Shown piece after piece: positions 35,227 to 43,224 of a DNA stretch of 64,000 nucleotides. The DNA lies in NCBI RefSeq assembly GCF_014132155.1, contig NZ_BLJQ01000001.1, forward strand, positions 372,001-436,000, written 5' to 3'. Source of the DNA: Gluconobacter sp. Gdi (GTDB taxonomy: Bacteria; Pseudomonadota; Alphaproteobacteria; Acetobacterales; Acetobacteraceae). Below the pieces are notes generated by a model, which was not told where the DNA came from, ran no database searches, and saw only the letters and a program-made list of their open reading frames with translations. The position numbers were made by a program, and so were the translations under genes. Position 1 is the first letter of the stretch; the number at the start of each line of letters is the position of its first letter.

Positions 35227-36394
35227 TCAGATAGGCCACGAACCCAGCTGCGGAGAGAAGCGCGGCGCCCCAGCCGATCGATCCCAGACCGTGCCCTGAA
35301 CTGACCAGATAGGCCCCGAGCCATGTGCCCGCGGCGTTGGCAATGTTGAAGGCCGAATTGTTCAGCGACGCCGCAAGGGTCTGTGCATCGCCCGCGACTT
35401 CCATCAGATGCGTCTGAATGGCGGGAGAAATGCCGATCAGTGTTGCCGGGATCAGGAACGTGATCAGCAGCATGGCGACAGCAGACGGCAAGAGCAGCCA
35501 GAACCCGATCATGAACACGCAGCTGGCTGCGAGGGAGAACAAGATCGTTCGGTTGATATTCCGGTCCGCCATGGCGCCACCGAATGAATTGCCAGCAACC
35601 ATGCCGAGCCCCCAGACGATCTGATAAAGCGCAACGGCCCAGTCCGGGAGATGCGTTACGTCTGACAGGGCAGTCGTGAGGAACGTGTAAACTGCGAAGA
35701 GGCCGCCAAAGCCGATAGCGCTTGTCAGAAGTGTCAGGAGCACCTGAGGCCGTTTGAAAGCGCTAAGTTCAGCCAGCGCATTTGCGTCTGGATGGGGTTT
35801 GTCGCGTGGGGCGAAGTACCAGAGTGCCAGGAAGCAGAGCAGTCCGAGCACCGATATGACGCCATAGGCCACGCGCCAGCCAAGATGATTGGCGGCGTAA
35901 GTGGATAAAGGTGATCCCACGACTGTGGAGATCATGATGCCTGAGAGAACACGCCCTACGGCCCGACCGCGCCTTGCGCGCTCAACCATGGACGCACCAA
36001 CAAGAGCCGAAACACCAAAGAAGGCACCATGAGGAAGCCCGGTGATGAAGCGCATGACTTCAATGTCGAGCAGGTTCGGCATCAGGATCGTGCCGATATT
36101 CCCCACAAGGAACAGCACAAGCATGGCCAGCAGGAGTGTGCGACGGGGGAGTTTTGCACCAGCAACCGCAATAAGGGGGGCTCCGACCACGACGCCCAGC
36201 GCATAGGCTGAAATGACGGAACTGGCGCGGGAAATGGAAATACCAAGAGAATGGGAGAATTCGGGCAGAAGGCCCATCATGGCGAATTCGCCAGTCCCAA
36301 TCGTAAATGTCGCCAGCATGAGAGCAAACATGGCTGGCTCGACACCGTGGGGTGGGCGCACCCGCTCGACATCGACTGGTTCGATTAATTCCAT
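35189..36394 (-). CDS. MFS transporter, DHA1/AraJ-like
   Basis: This 401-residue transporter has twelve predicted helices. ATFTIGTGEFAMMGLLPEFS is the characteristic first helix of the AraJ/YdhP group of the DHA1 family, which includes sugar or drug proton antiporters. The motif-A loop is GAKLPRRTLLLAMLV. The start is put at ATG 36394 (MELIEPVDVERV), but the ribosome site is weak and ATG 36331 (MFALMLATFT) is possible. Substrate is unknown. The end overlaps the MATE gene. Confidence 0.87.
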   Translation of the reverse strand: MELIEPVDVERVRPPHGVEPAMFALMLATFTIGTGEFAMMGLLPEFSHSLGISISRASSVISAYALGVVVGAPLIAVAGAKLPRRTLLLAMLVLFLVGNIGTILMPNLLDIEVMRFITGLPHGAFFGVSALVGASMVERARRGRAVGRVLSGIMISTVVGSPLSTYAANHLGWRVAYGVISVLGLLCFLALWYFAPRDKPHPDANALAELSAFKRPQVLLTLLTSAIGFGGLFAVYTFLTTALSDVTHLPDWAVALYQIVWGLGMVAGNSFGGAMADRNINRTILFSLAASCVFMIGFWLLLPSAVAMLLITFLIPATLIGISPAIQTHLMEVAGDAQTLAASLNNSAFNIANAAGTWLGAYLVSSGHGLGSIGWGAALLSAAGFVAYLITMAQARLSASR

Positions 36395-36490
36395 AAGGAA
36401 AAGGTCCGGAATAGGGGGAAACCCACCTACCATCCGGACCCTGAAAAGCTAGCCGGACACACTCACATGGAAGCGTCCGGGCCGGTCAGC

Positions 36491-36961
36491 TCAATTCTCC
36501 GTTGGCAGGCGAATTGTCTGGCCCGGATAGATGTCATCCTTGCTCGTGACAAGCGGTTGATTTGCATCAAGCAGCTCATCGCCAGAAATATCTTCCGGTA
36601 GCTTCTCAGCCACTTCATCAAGGTTCTGACTTGTCTTGATTTCGAGGAACTTCGGATCAGGCGTACCGGGGGGCACCTGGATTTCCGCTTCGACAGCAGC
36701 CACGCCTGCGACGTTGCCCGCCGTGAGGATCATCTGGTCACGGGCTTTGGCGGAATCGGCCTTGCCACGCAGATAGATCGTGCGGTCATCAATCACGAGA
36801 TGCGACATGTGCATCTGTGCGAGGCCGAATCTCTTGAAGGCGCGCTTGATGGCGCTCTCGCCTGGCTTGGGCGGGGGCGGTGAATCCAGAGACTGGATCA
36901 GCCCTTCGAGGGAACCCTCGGCAATGCGGCCAGCCTTGGGATTGAAGCGATAGATTTTCAT
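36491..36961 (-). CDS. BON and LysM domain protein, Kbp/YgaU-like
   Basis: This 156-residue protein has a BON domain in the middle (about residues 37-93, with MHMSHLVIDDRTIYLRGKAD and a following NVAGVAAVEAEIQV) and a C-terminal LysM-like motif (DISGDELLDANQPLVTS, then DDIYPGQTIRLP). This BON-LysM order matches E. coli Kbp (YgaU), a cytoplasmic K+-binding protein. No signal peptide is visible, in agreement. Start ATG 36961 (MKIYRFNPKAG); an in-frame TTG at 36973 is less likely. It could work with the KirBac-type channel found 5 kb away, but this is a guess. Confidence 0.8.
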   Translation of the reverse strand: MKIYRFNPKAGRIAEGSLEGLIQSLDSPPPPKPGESAIKRAFKRFGLAQMHMSHLVIDDRTIYLRGKADSAKARDQMILTAGNVAGVAAVEAEIQVPPGTPDPKFLEIKTSQNLDEVAEKLPEDISGDELLDANQPLVTSKDDIYPGQTIRLPTEN

Positions 36962-37095
36962 GGGCAAACTCAAAAAGACATGGCTCCCGGATTCAGGGGG
37001 AGTACCAGACCGTTAGCGCAAATCCCCAGGGAAGGGTTGCGCGCTTTATAGGCCTCCGATGTGAGAAAATAACAAGGGTCAGAATCGTCCTTTCA

Positions 37096-37308
37096 TTGAC
37101 ATGACAGAGTGAAACCTGTTAGGCGCGGGTCCACTGCCGGAAACGTGGACGTACCGGCCGGACCAATAAAGCGGGTTTCTGTACCCCGCGGGCTCCGGTT
37201 TTTGGGTGCGCGCCCGTCTTTCCCAATTCGGGGAGAGGCCTACCGGTGCAACAAAACGGCTCGCCATGCAGCATGGGGCGAGCCTGATGTATGAACAGGG
37301 GTTAACCC
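37096..37308 (+). promoter_or_regulatory. Promoter and structured leader of rpsD
   Basis: TTGACA (37096-37101) is a perfect -35; TGTTAG or TTAGGC 15-17 bp later is the best -10. About 180 nt of leader follow with several stems: GTCCAC/GTGGAC (37129-37134 with 37145-37150), GCGGG/CCCGC near 37171-37189, and GGCTCGCC/GGCGAGCC (37258-37265 with 37277-37284) enclosing ATG/CAT and ending 24 bp before the start codon. This gap (36962-37308) has no gene. The folds suggest autogenous control by S4, as known in other bacteria. Confidence 0.55.
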
Positions 37309-37926
37309 ATGTCAAAGCGTCTTGAGAGCAAGTACAAGATCAATCGCCGTCTCGGCGTAAACCTTTGGGGCCGTGCAAAGTCCCCTGTGAACCGTCGTGA
37401 ATACGGTCCGGGTCAGCATGGTCAGCGTCGTAAGCAGAAGCCTTCTGACTTCTCCATCCAGCTGATGGCCAAGCAGAAGCTCAAGGGCTACTACGGCAAC
37501 ATCAGCGAGAAGCAGTTCCGCAAGTACTACGACGAAGCCGTCCGTCGTAAGGGTGATACCTCCGAGAACCTGATCGGTCTGCTGGAGCGTCGTCTGGACG
37601 CCGTTGTGTACCGTCTGAAGTTCGCGATCACGCCGTTCGCAGCACGTCAGTTCATCAGCCATGGCCACGTTACGGTCAACGGCAAGAAGGTGAACATTCC
37701 GTCCTACCTCGTGAAGGAAGGCGACGTCATCGAAGTGCGCGAGAAGTCCAAGCACCTCGCCATCGTTCTCGACTCCGTGCAGACGGGCGAGCGCGACACG
37801 CCGGAATACGTTGAAGTCGATCACCGCCAGATGAAGGGTACGTTCCTGCGTACGCCGGTTCTCTCTGACGTGCCGTATCCGGTGCAGATGGAACCGAACC
37901 TGGTTGTCGAGTTCTACTCCCGCTAA
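37309..37926 (+). CDS. rpsD: 30S ribosomal protein S4
   Basis: S4 binds the 5' domain of 16S rRNA early in small-subunit assembly. The 205-residue length and motifs are standard: [21 protein letters not shown] in the N-terminal part and an S4 RNA-binding domain, [12 protein letters not shown] and [25 protein letters not shown] lies 8 bp before the ATG. The gene stands alone, not in an alpha operon with rpsM-rpsK-rpoA, with its own promoter and a strong terminator. S4 represses its own operon in several phyla. Confidence 0.98.
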   Translation: MSKRLESKYKINRRLGVNLWGRAKSPVNRREYGPGQHGQRRKQKPSDFSIQLMAKQKLKGYYGNISEKQFRKYYDEAVRRKGDTSENLIGLLERRLDAVVYRLKFAITPFAARQFISHGHVTVNGKKVNIPSYLVKEGDVIEVREKSKHLAIVLDSVQTGERDTPEYVEVDHRQMKGTFLRTPVLSDVPYPVQMEPNLVVEFYSR

Positions 37927-37969
37927 TTCCGATCACGGGCTTTCGGGCCTCGATCAGAACGCGACCGGA

Positions 37970-38003
37970 AAACGCCGGATGGGTCTCCCATCCGGCGTTT
38001 TTT
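37970..38003 (+). terminator. Intrinsic terminator after rpsD
   Basis: AAACGCCGGATGGG (37970-37983) pairs with CCCATCCGGCGTTT (37987-38000) around a 3-nt loop, followed by more T residues. It lies 44 bp after the stop. Confidence 0.95.
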
Positions 38004-38060
38004 GTTTTGTGTTTCGAGAAGATTAAAGAGACTGCGCAGGATTGCGCTGTCCTGCCTTGA

Positions 38061-38078
38061 AAATGTATCAATACATTT
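38061..38078. promoter_or_regulatory. AT-rich perfect dyad, possible operator
   Basis: AAATGTAT-CA-ATACATTT is an 8-bp perfect inverted repeat with a 2-bp centre. It is strikingly AT-rich for this genome and lies 45 bp before a small possible secreted-protein ORF. The core TGTATNNATACA shape resembles half-sites of homodimeric repressors. Confidence 0.5.
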
Positions 38079-38122
38079 CTGAGTGATGCCTCGTGTATCG
38101 CGTGAAGCGGAGGCAATGGAAG

Positions 38123-38248
38123 ATGCGTGTTGGGCTCGGTGTGGTTCTGATCTGTACTGTAGTCTGCTGCCCGGCTGACGCGCGTGGGATCAACACCTTT
38201 GTGCCTCCGTCTTTTGCCATGCTCCAGTTTCAAGGCGCTATGATGTAA
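38123..38248 (+). CDS. Possible small secreted peptide
   Basis: This 41-codon ORF has an ATG with GGAGG 9 bp upstream. The first 20 residues (MRVGLGVVLICTVVCCPADA) look like a signal peptide; about 20 residues would remain (GINTFVPPSFAMLQF and end). I recognise no family. It is 14 bp before the next small ORF in another frame, so the two might be coupled genes or one gene broken by a frameshift. Coding status is uncertain. Confidence 0.35.
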   Translation: MRVGLGVVLICTVVCCPADARGINTFVPPSFAMLQFQGAMM

Positions 38249-38262
38249 CATCACGGCAAGTC

Positions 38263-38523
38263 ATGCCGGGTGCGTATATAGAAGCGCCTCAACCTCGAAT
38301 TATTGTGCCACCCGCTCTGACCTGGACGGCCAGTGGTAAGGTGTTCCAGTTTCTGAGGCGTCAGTTTTCCGGAAATGGTTCAGATCGTGCGGGCGTGGGC
38401 AGGGTTCCTGCGGTGCATGATCCCGTTTCTGGGAGTGCGATCGGACAGTTTGGGGAAGCCTATGCCCAATCCAGCCCGATGGGGACAACGGGGATTGCGC
38501 CACATGGGAATACTGTGAACTGA
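38263..38523 (+). CDS. Small hypothetical ORF
   Basis: This 86-codon ORF starts MPGAYIEAPQPRIIVPPAL. It has no recognisable domain, no signal peptide of its own, and only a weak ribosome site (GGCAAG). Its Pro/Gly/Ser-rich composition fits an exported or disordered protein. It may be the body of the secreted ORF just upstream after a frameshift. The region 38524-38730 that follows holds no gene I can support. Confidence 0.3.
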   Translation: MPGAYIEAPQPRIIVPPALTWTASGKVFQFLRRQFSGNGSDRAGVGRVPAVHDPVSGSAIGQFGEAYAQSSPMGTTGIAPHGNTVN

Positions 38524-38730
38524 TTTCCGCTTCGTAGAAGCAAAAATTCGCGGAAAAGACCCGTTAGATGAGGGAATGCTTGACGGCAAAAGCGGTCTTC
38601 TGCACATTGCGCCTCCCGATGGGTAAGGCTTCCATGAGGGCTGTCCTCTGTATTTGCTAACAGGCCATGTGTCTGTCTGGACGTCGCGAAAGCTCCAGTC
38701 CCGGATTTTTTCTACGTTGCCGGAGGCATC

Positions 38731-40278
38731 ATGTCAGAGGCGCTGAGCGCTGAAATTACCCGCGAGATCGCTCGTCGGCGTACGTTTGCCATTATTTCCC
38801 ATCCAGATGCCGGTAAGACGACCCTGACGGAACGTATCCTTCGTGCGGGTGGCGCTATCCAGCTTGCAGGTAACGTGCGTGCCAAGGGTGAGCGGCGGCG
38901 TACCAAGTCTGACTGGATGGGCATTGAACGGGACCGTGGCATTTCCGTCGTGACGTCGGTCATGACGTTTGAATACGGTGACTGCGTTTTCAACCTGCTT
39001 GATACGCCGGGTCATGAAGACTTCTCTGAAGACACCTATCGTACACTGACGGCTGTGGACTGTGCGGTCATGGTGATCGATGCCGCGAAGGGCATTGAAG
39101 ACCGGACACGCAAGCTGTTCGAGATCTGCCGCCTTCGCGATATTCCGATTATCACGTTCATCAACAAGATGGACCGTGAGGCGCAGGACTGCTTTGCGCT
39201 TCTGGACGAGATTTCCAACTCTCTTGCTTTGGACGTTTCGCCTGCTACGTGGCCAATTGGCCGTGCTGCGACGTTTATCGGCACGTTTGATATCCGCACG
39301 CGTGAAGTTCACACCAAGGATGCGGTTGATGAGACGGATCCGCGGATGGTGCAGCTCCGGGAAGATCTGGAACTGGTAGAAGCCGCTCTACCTGAATTCG
39401 ATCGTGAGTCCTTTGATGCCGGGCATTTGTCTCCGGTGTTCTTTGGTTCGGCCATGAAAGAAATCGGTGTGACCGATCTTCTGGATGCGCTTGTTGCTTA
39501 TGGCCCGGCTCCGCGTGCCCAACCGACAGAAACCCGTGAAGTTCAGGCCAGTGAACAGCAGGTGACGGCGCTGATTTTCAAGATTCAGGCCAACATGGAT
39601 CCAAACCATCGCGATCGTATGGCTTTCGCGCGTGTGTGTTCGGGACGTCTGACGCGCGGGATGCGCCTGAAGCATGTGCGGACTGGCAAACAGTTTGCCC
39701 TTCATACGCCGCAGTTCTTCTTTGCGCGTGATCGCCAGTTGGCTGAAGAAGCCTTTGGCGGAGACGTGGTTGGGATTCCGAACCATGGTACATTGCGTAT
39801 TGGCGATACGCTGAGCGAGAGCGAAGAACTGCGTTTCACGGGGGTACCACACTTCGCGCCTGAAATTCTGCGTCGTGTTCGTCTTGATGATGCCATGAAA
39901 GCCAAGAAGCTGCGTCAGGCTCTGGTGGAACTGGCTGAGGAAGGCGTCGTACAGCTTTTCCGTCCGCAGGATGGTCTGCCGCCGATCGTCGGTGTTGTGG
40001 GCACGCTACAGCTGGATGTGCTTCAGTCTCGGCTGAAAGGAGAGTACAGCGTGTCCATCGGGTTTGAGAGCACACCGTTCACATTGGCGCGCTGGATCAC
40101 GGGTAGCCGCGAGAAAATCGAGGCGTTCATGATGGTGAATCGCTCATCCATGGCGGACGATCTGGATGGGGACCCGGTTTTTCTCGCCAGTTCCTCTTTC
40201 ATGATGCGTCGCACCATCGAAATGAACCCTGATCTGGCATTTCATGACATCAAACAGATCGGTCTGGCACCGGTCTGA
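38731..40278 (+). CDS. prfC: Peptide chain release factor 3
   Basis: RF3 is a GTPase that releases RF1/RF2 from the ribosome after termination. The 515-residue protein has the G1 loop ISHPDAGKTTLTERIL, switch region RGISVVTSVM, G3 DTPGHEDFSEDTYR and G4 INKMDRE. It has the RF3-type domain II/III arrangement (VVGTLQLDVLQSRLKGEY). GGAGG is 6 bp before the ATG. The gene is monocistronic, with a terminator after it. RF3 is not universal in alphaproteobacteria, so its presence is worth noting. Confidence 0.96.
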   Translation: MSEALSAEITREIARRRTFAIISHPDAGKTTLTERILRAGGAIQLAGNVRAKGERRRTKSDWMGIERDRGISVVTSVMTFEYGDCVFNLLDTPGHEDFSEDTYRTLTAVDCAVMVIDAAKGIEDRTRKLFEICRLRDIPIITFINKMDREAQDCFALLDEISNSLALDVSPATWPIGRAATFIGTFDIRTREVHTKDAVDETDPRMVQLREDLELVEAALPEFDRESFDAGHLSPVFFGSAMKEIGVTDLLDALVAYGPAPRAQPTETREVQASEQQVTALIFKIQANMDPNHRDRMAFARVCSGRLTRGMRLKHVRTGKQFALHTPQFFFARDRQLAEEAFGGDVVGIPNHGTLRIGDTLSESEELRFTGVPHFAPEILRRVRLDDAMKAKKLRQALVELAEEGVVQLFRPQDGLPPIVGVVGTLQLDVLQSRLKGEYSVSIGFESTPFTLARWITGSREKIEAFMMVNRSSMADDLDGDPVFLASSSFMMRRTIEMNPDLAFHDIKQIGLAPV

Positions 40279-40283
40279 TTTTC

Positions 40284-40318
40284 AAACCTCGCTCCTGCAC
40301 AGGGAGCGAGGTTTTTTT
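40284..40318 (+). terminator. Intrinsic terminator after prfC
   Basis: AAACCTCGCTCC (40284-40295) pairs with GGAGCGAGGTTT (40303-40314) with a 7-nt loop, followed by TTTT. Confidence 0.94.
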
Positions 40319-40392
40319 ATCGTGATTGTCGCGCGTGGTTTCTGTGCCTACTCTCCTTGCTTAAGCAAAATGAAAAGAGTGAGGCTGCGGCC

Positions 40393-41250
40393 ATGTTGCA
40401 TGAAAATCTGTCGGATTGTTCGGGAAAATTCTCTTTTCGACAGGTTGATGTTTTTTCGTCTCGCCCCCTCAAAGGTAATCCGTTGGCTGTTGTTCTGGAG
40501 GCCGATGGCTTTCCGGAACAGAAGATGGGAGCTTTTGCCAACTGGATGAATCTGAGCGAAACGAGCTTTCTGCTTCGGCCCATAAATCCGCAGGCTGACT
40601 ATCGTGTCCGGATATTTACGCCATCTGGCGAATTGCCATTTGCAGGGCATCCAACGTTGGGGAGCTGTCATGCCTGGCTGACTTCCACCGCCCCGTCAGA
40701 AGGGCGAGATATTGTTCAGGAGTGCGGTGCGGGGCTGGTCAGGATTCGGCGAGAGAGCGGTAGACTTGCTTTCGCGGGGCCGCCCCTTATTCGAACGGGT
40801 GCCGTTGAAGAGGATGTACTGGCGCGCATCAAGTTGGGTCTTGGAGTGTCGGATGCCGATGTTGTTGCCGCGCAGTGGGTGGATAACGGCCCCGGATGGC
40901 TTGCTCTTCTTCTGAAAAGCCACACGACAGCACTGGCGCTGAAACCGGATTTTGCAATGATTGCGGGTATTCGTGTGGGTATCGTTGCGCCTGTACAGGC
41001 CGGAGATACCGACTTCGAAGTTCGAGCGTTTTCTGCCGCCGGCTTTGAAGACCCGGTCACGGGAAGCCTGAATGCTGGTATCGCGCAGTGGCTTATCAAG
41101 AGTGGAATTGCGCCGTCTTCTTATACGGCGCGGCAGGGAACGGTTTTAGGGCGGGAGGGGACGGTGTACGTCACCCAGGATGGCAATGATATCTGGATTG
41201 GCGGACATGTTGTGACCTGCATCGAAGGTCAGTTGTCTCTGGAGGAATGA
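40393..41250 (+). CDS. PhzF family isomerase-like protein
   Basis: This 285-residue protein has the diaminopimelate-epimerase-like fold of the PhzF family. FRQVDVFSSRPLKGNPLAVVL and LSETSFLL supply the conserved catalytic Glu region, and GELPFAGHPTLGSCHAW and FEDPVTGSLNAGIAQWL contain the family Gly-His-Pro and Asp-Pro-x-Thr-Gly-Ser motifs. Starting at ATG 40393 gives the fold directly, with GAGG 8 bp upstream. Most such proteins are of unknown substrate and have nothing to do with phenazines. It converges with mtnK, 3 bp apart. Confidence 0.9.
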   Translation: MLHENLSDCSGKFSFRQVDVFSSRPLKGNPLAVVLEADGFPEQKMGAFANWMNLSETSFLLRPINPQADYRVRIFTPSGELPFAGHPTLGSCHAWLTSTAPSEGRDIVQECGAGLVRIRRESGRLAFAGPPLIRTGAVEEDVLARIKLGLGVSDADVVAAQWVDNGPGWLALLLKSHTTALALKPDFAMIAGIRVGIVAPVQAGDTDFEVRAFSAAGFEDPVTGSLNAGIAQWLIKSGIAPSSYTARQGTVLGREGTVYVTQDGNDIWIGGHVVTCIEGQLSLEE

Positions 41251-41253
41251 CCC

Positions 41254-42444
41254 TTATGTAAGTTTCAGAAGGGCCAGAAGACCCTCTGGCGATGTTACGC
41301 TTGGTGCTTCACAGATGAGGCGCCGACCGGCCTGAAGAGCTTTACGACGCGCCTCCGTACGACTTTCTGGCGTGGAGCAAAGCGTATAATCCGCGACTTG
41401 AGCGAACCCGATAGTCCGGCGGATCATTTCGAGACCACAGAAACCGACTGTGTCCCGTAGAATGTTCGTCAGGAAATCTTCAAGCATCTCTTCGCGCTGA
41501 GTATCGTCTGATAACCCCCAGACGTCTCCACCGCCCGTTTTCAGCAGAGCGCGGAGTTCATTTTTAAAGCTGCCCCAGAACGCGATGATCTCGGTTCTAA
41601 TGAAATCCTGCTTGTGTGGTGCGGCGCAGGCGTGAAGGGCCAGATTGCCCAGATAAAGCCCGCAATCGAAGCCGACTGGGCCCATCGTGGCGAACTCGCC
41701 GTCAATCACGCGGACATCATCGCGATGTAACATGATGGAGCCTGTATGGAGGTCTCCATGCAAAAGGGCTTGTCTTGCCGTCAGGAAGCGATCCTGAAGT
41801 GTGCCGACTGCACGGTGAAGGAGCTTATCAGCCTGCAGGGCTTGCACATCTGGCAGAAGAGCTGCTTCGGGCTCCTGGTTGCGGGAGCAAGGGCAGAATG
41901 GGTCGGTGAGGATCAGATCGACAGTGATGCGGGTTAGGGCCGTGTTGCCCGAAAACTCCTCCAGGAGTTTTGAGCCGACTTCAAAGGGGCGACTGATCCA
42001 ACTCGTTGCATGTACGCCCCGGGCGACATACTGGCCGATGCTGGCAGAAAAACCTGGTTGCGCGTCATCGCGGATCAGGGCCGAGCGTAGGACCTCATGT
42101 GGCGTCAGGCATTCCATGACGAGCAGGAACATTTCATCATCGTAGAAATACAGCTCTGGCGCGGCTGGGCGAACCGCGTCTGCCGTCGCGCGCATATAAC
42201 GGGCTTCATACAGCGCACGTTCCAGAGGCATAGGCCATTCTGGTGCCACGCGAACATGAGGCAGAGCCTGCTTGCAGCAAAGCTGCCCATCCGGACCGGC
42301 CACAATAAAAACCGTGTTCAGATTACCGTCGCTGACTTCGCGGATCGTCCAGTCTGCCGGGTTTCCACCAAGGCGGGATGCAAGATCGGCATGCTCTGTC
42401 AGCCAGTGTCGAAGGCTGGAAGTATCGAGAGTGAAATAAGGCAT
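41254..42444 (-). CDS. mtnK: S-methyl-5-thioribose kinase
   Basis: MtnK phosphorylates 5-methylthioribose, part of the methionine salvage route that recycles methylthioadenosine from polyamine or N-acylhomoserine lactone synthesis. The 396-residue protein has an aminoglycoside-phosphotransferase-like fold. VSDGNLNTVFIV is the Gly-rich loop, CCKQALPHVRV holds the ATP lysine, and ALLHGDLHTGSIM is the catalytic loop (His-Gly-Asp), followed by VIDGEFATMGPVGFD. Its start overlaps the preceding gene's stop by one base (UGAUG), so the two are translationally coupled. No mtnA or other salvage gene is in view. Confidence 0.87.
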   Translation of the reverse strand: MPYFTLDTSSLRHWLTEHADLASRLGGNPADWTIREVSDGNLNTVFIVAGPDGQLCCKQALPHVRVAPEWPMPLERALYEARYMRATADAVRPAAPELYFYDDEMFLLVMECLTPHEVLRSALIRDDAQPGFSASIGQYVARGVHATSWISRPFEVGSKLLEEFSGNTALTRITVDLILTDPFCPCSRNQEPEAALLPDVQALQADKLLHRAVGTLQDRFLTARQALLHGDLHTGSIMLHRDDVRVIDGEFATMGPVGFDCGLYLGNLALHACAAPHKQDFIRTEIIAFWGSFKNELRALLKTGGGDVWGLSDDTQREEMLEDFLTNILRDTVGFCGLEMIRRTIGFAQVADYTLCSTPESRTEARRKALQAGRRLICEAPSVTSPEGLLALLKLT

Positions 42445-43136
42445 CAGGACAGTTCCAGCAGAGCGGCCAGGGTCGGGACCATTGGGCCTTCAGGTGTGTG
42501 GTCTGGGCGGATCAGGTGCAGTGCGCCGTATTCGGCGTTGCCCTGTTCGCAGCATCGCTTCTGAAGGTCCTCAAAAGTCAGGGAGACGTCAATGCGCATC
42601 CCGATATCCACGATATGCGATGAGGGATGCTCGCAGGCCAAAAGGGACGGTCCAACCCTGCATTCCGCTGGGACGAGCCCAAGTTCTTCTTCACATTCCG
42701 CCAGAAGCTGCATTGAGAGATCTATGGTGCTCTCCTGCGCTCGGCTTTCAACATTTCCTGCTGGAGCGCCCTGCCAGTATCCGGGAAGGTAGATCGAGGT
42801 CTCAGCGCGTCTGCCAATGACAATGCCGTCTGGCGTAAACATCAGCCCCACAACGGCTAGTGGTCGCAGGGTGTGCGGTCCATAAATGTCTGGCTCTTTC
42901 ATCTGTGCAAGAACGCGACGGTATTCGGACCAGTGGCCGTGAATGCGGGCTGGGGTGATTTCATCGGCACAGAAGACGCGGCCATTGTAGAGGTTGGGAT
43001 ACGCCGCAAGTGCCTTGGCCCAGACGCGCGAGACAGCCTCTTCCTGCTCCGTTGTCAGGGCAGGGAGAGGGCGGTCAGCCAACACCCGTACATCTGGCTG
43101 AAGTGGTGTGATGGGCCAGGATAGGGACTGCGACAT
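42444..43136 (-). CDS. Nudix-like protein with degenerate motif, coupled to mtnK
   Basis: This 230-residue protein has a Nudix-fold look. RPLAVVGLMFTPDGIVIGRRA is the first strand pair, LPGYWQGAPAGNVES approaches the Nudix loop, and LLAECEEELGLVP carries the EExxEELG-like helix. The canonical G-x5-E-x7-REUxEExGU spacing is broken by an insertion and the usual Arg is Ala, so hydrolase activity is doubtful. The ATG at 43136 has AAGG about 8 bp upstream; longer frames exist. Its stop overlaps the mtnK ATG, implying a linked function with methylthioribose or a nucleoside derivative. Confidence 0.7.
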   Translation of the reverse strand: MSQSLSWPITPLQPDVRVLADRPLPALTTEQEEAVSRVWAKALAAYPNLYNGRVFCADEITPARIHGHWSEYRRVLAQMKEPDIYGPHTLRPLAVVGLMFTPDGIVIGRRAETSIYLPGYWQGAPAGNVESRAQESTIDLSMQLLAECEEELGLVPAECRVGPSLLACEHPSSHIVDIGMRIDVSLTFEDLQKRCCEQGNAEYGALHLIRPDHTPEGPMVPTLAALLELS

Positions 43137-43224
43137 GTTGGAACCTTGAACGATGGGCGGGAAGCACATGCCTTCATGGGGCATAATTCCGTTCTGGAAA
43201 ACACTTTCCCCGATGTCGCCTCGG

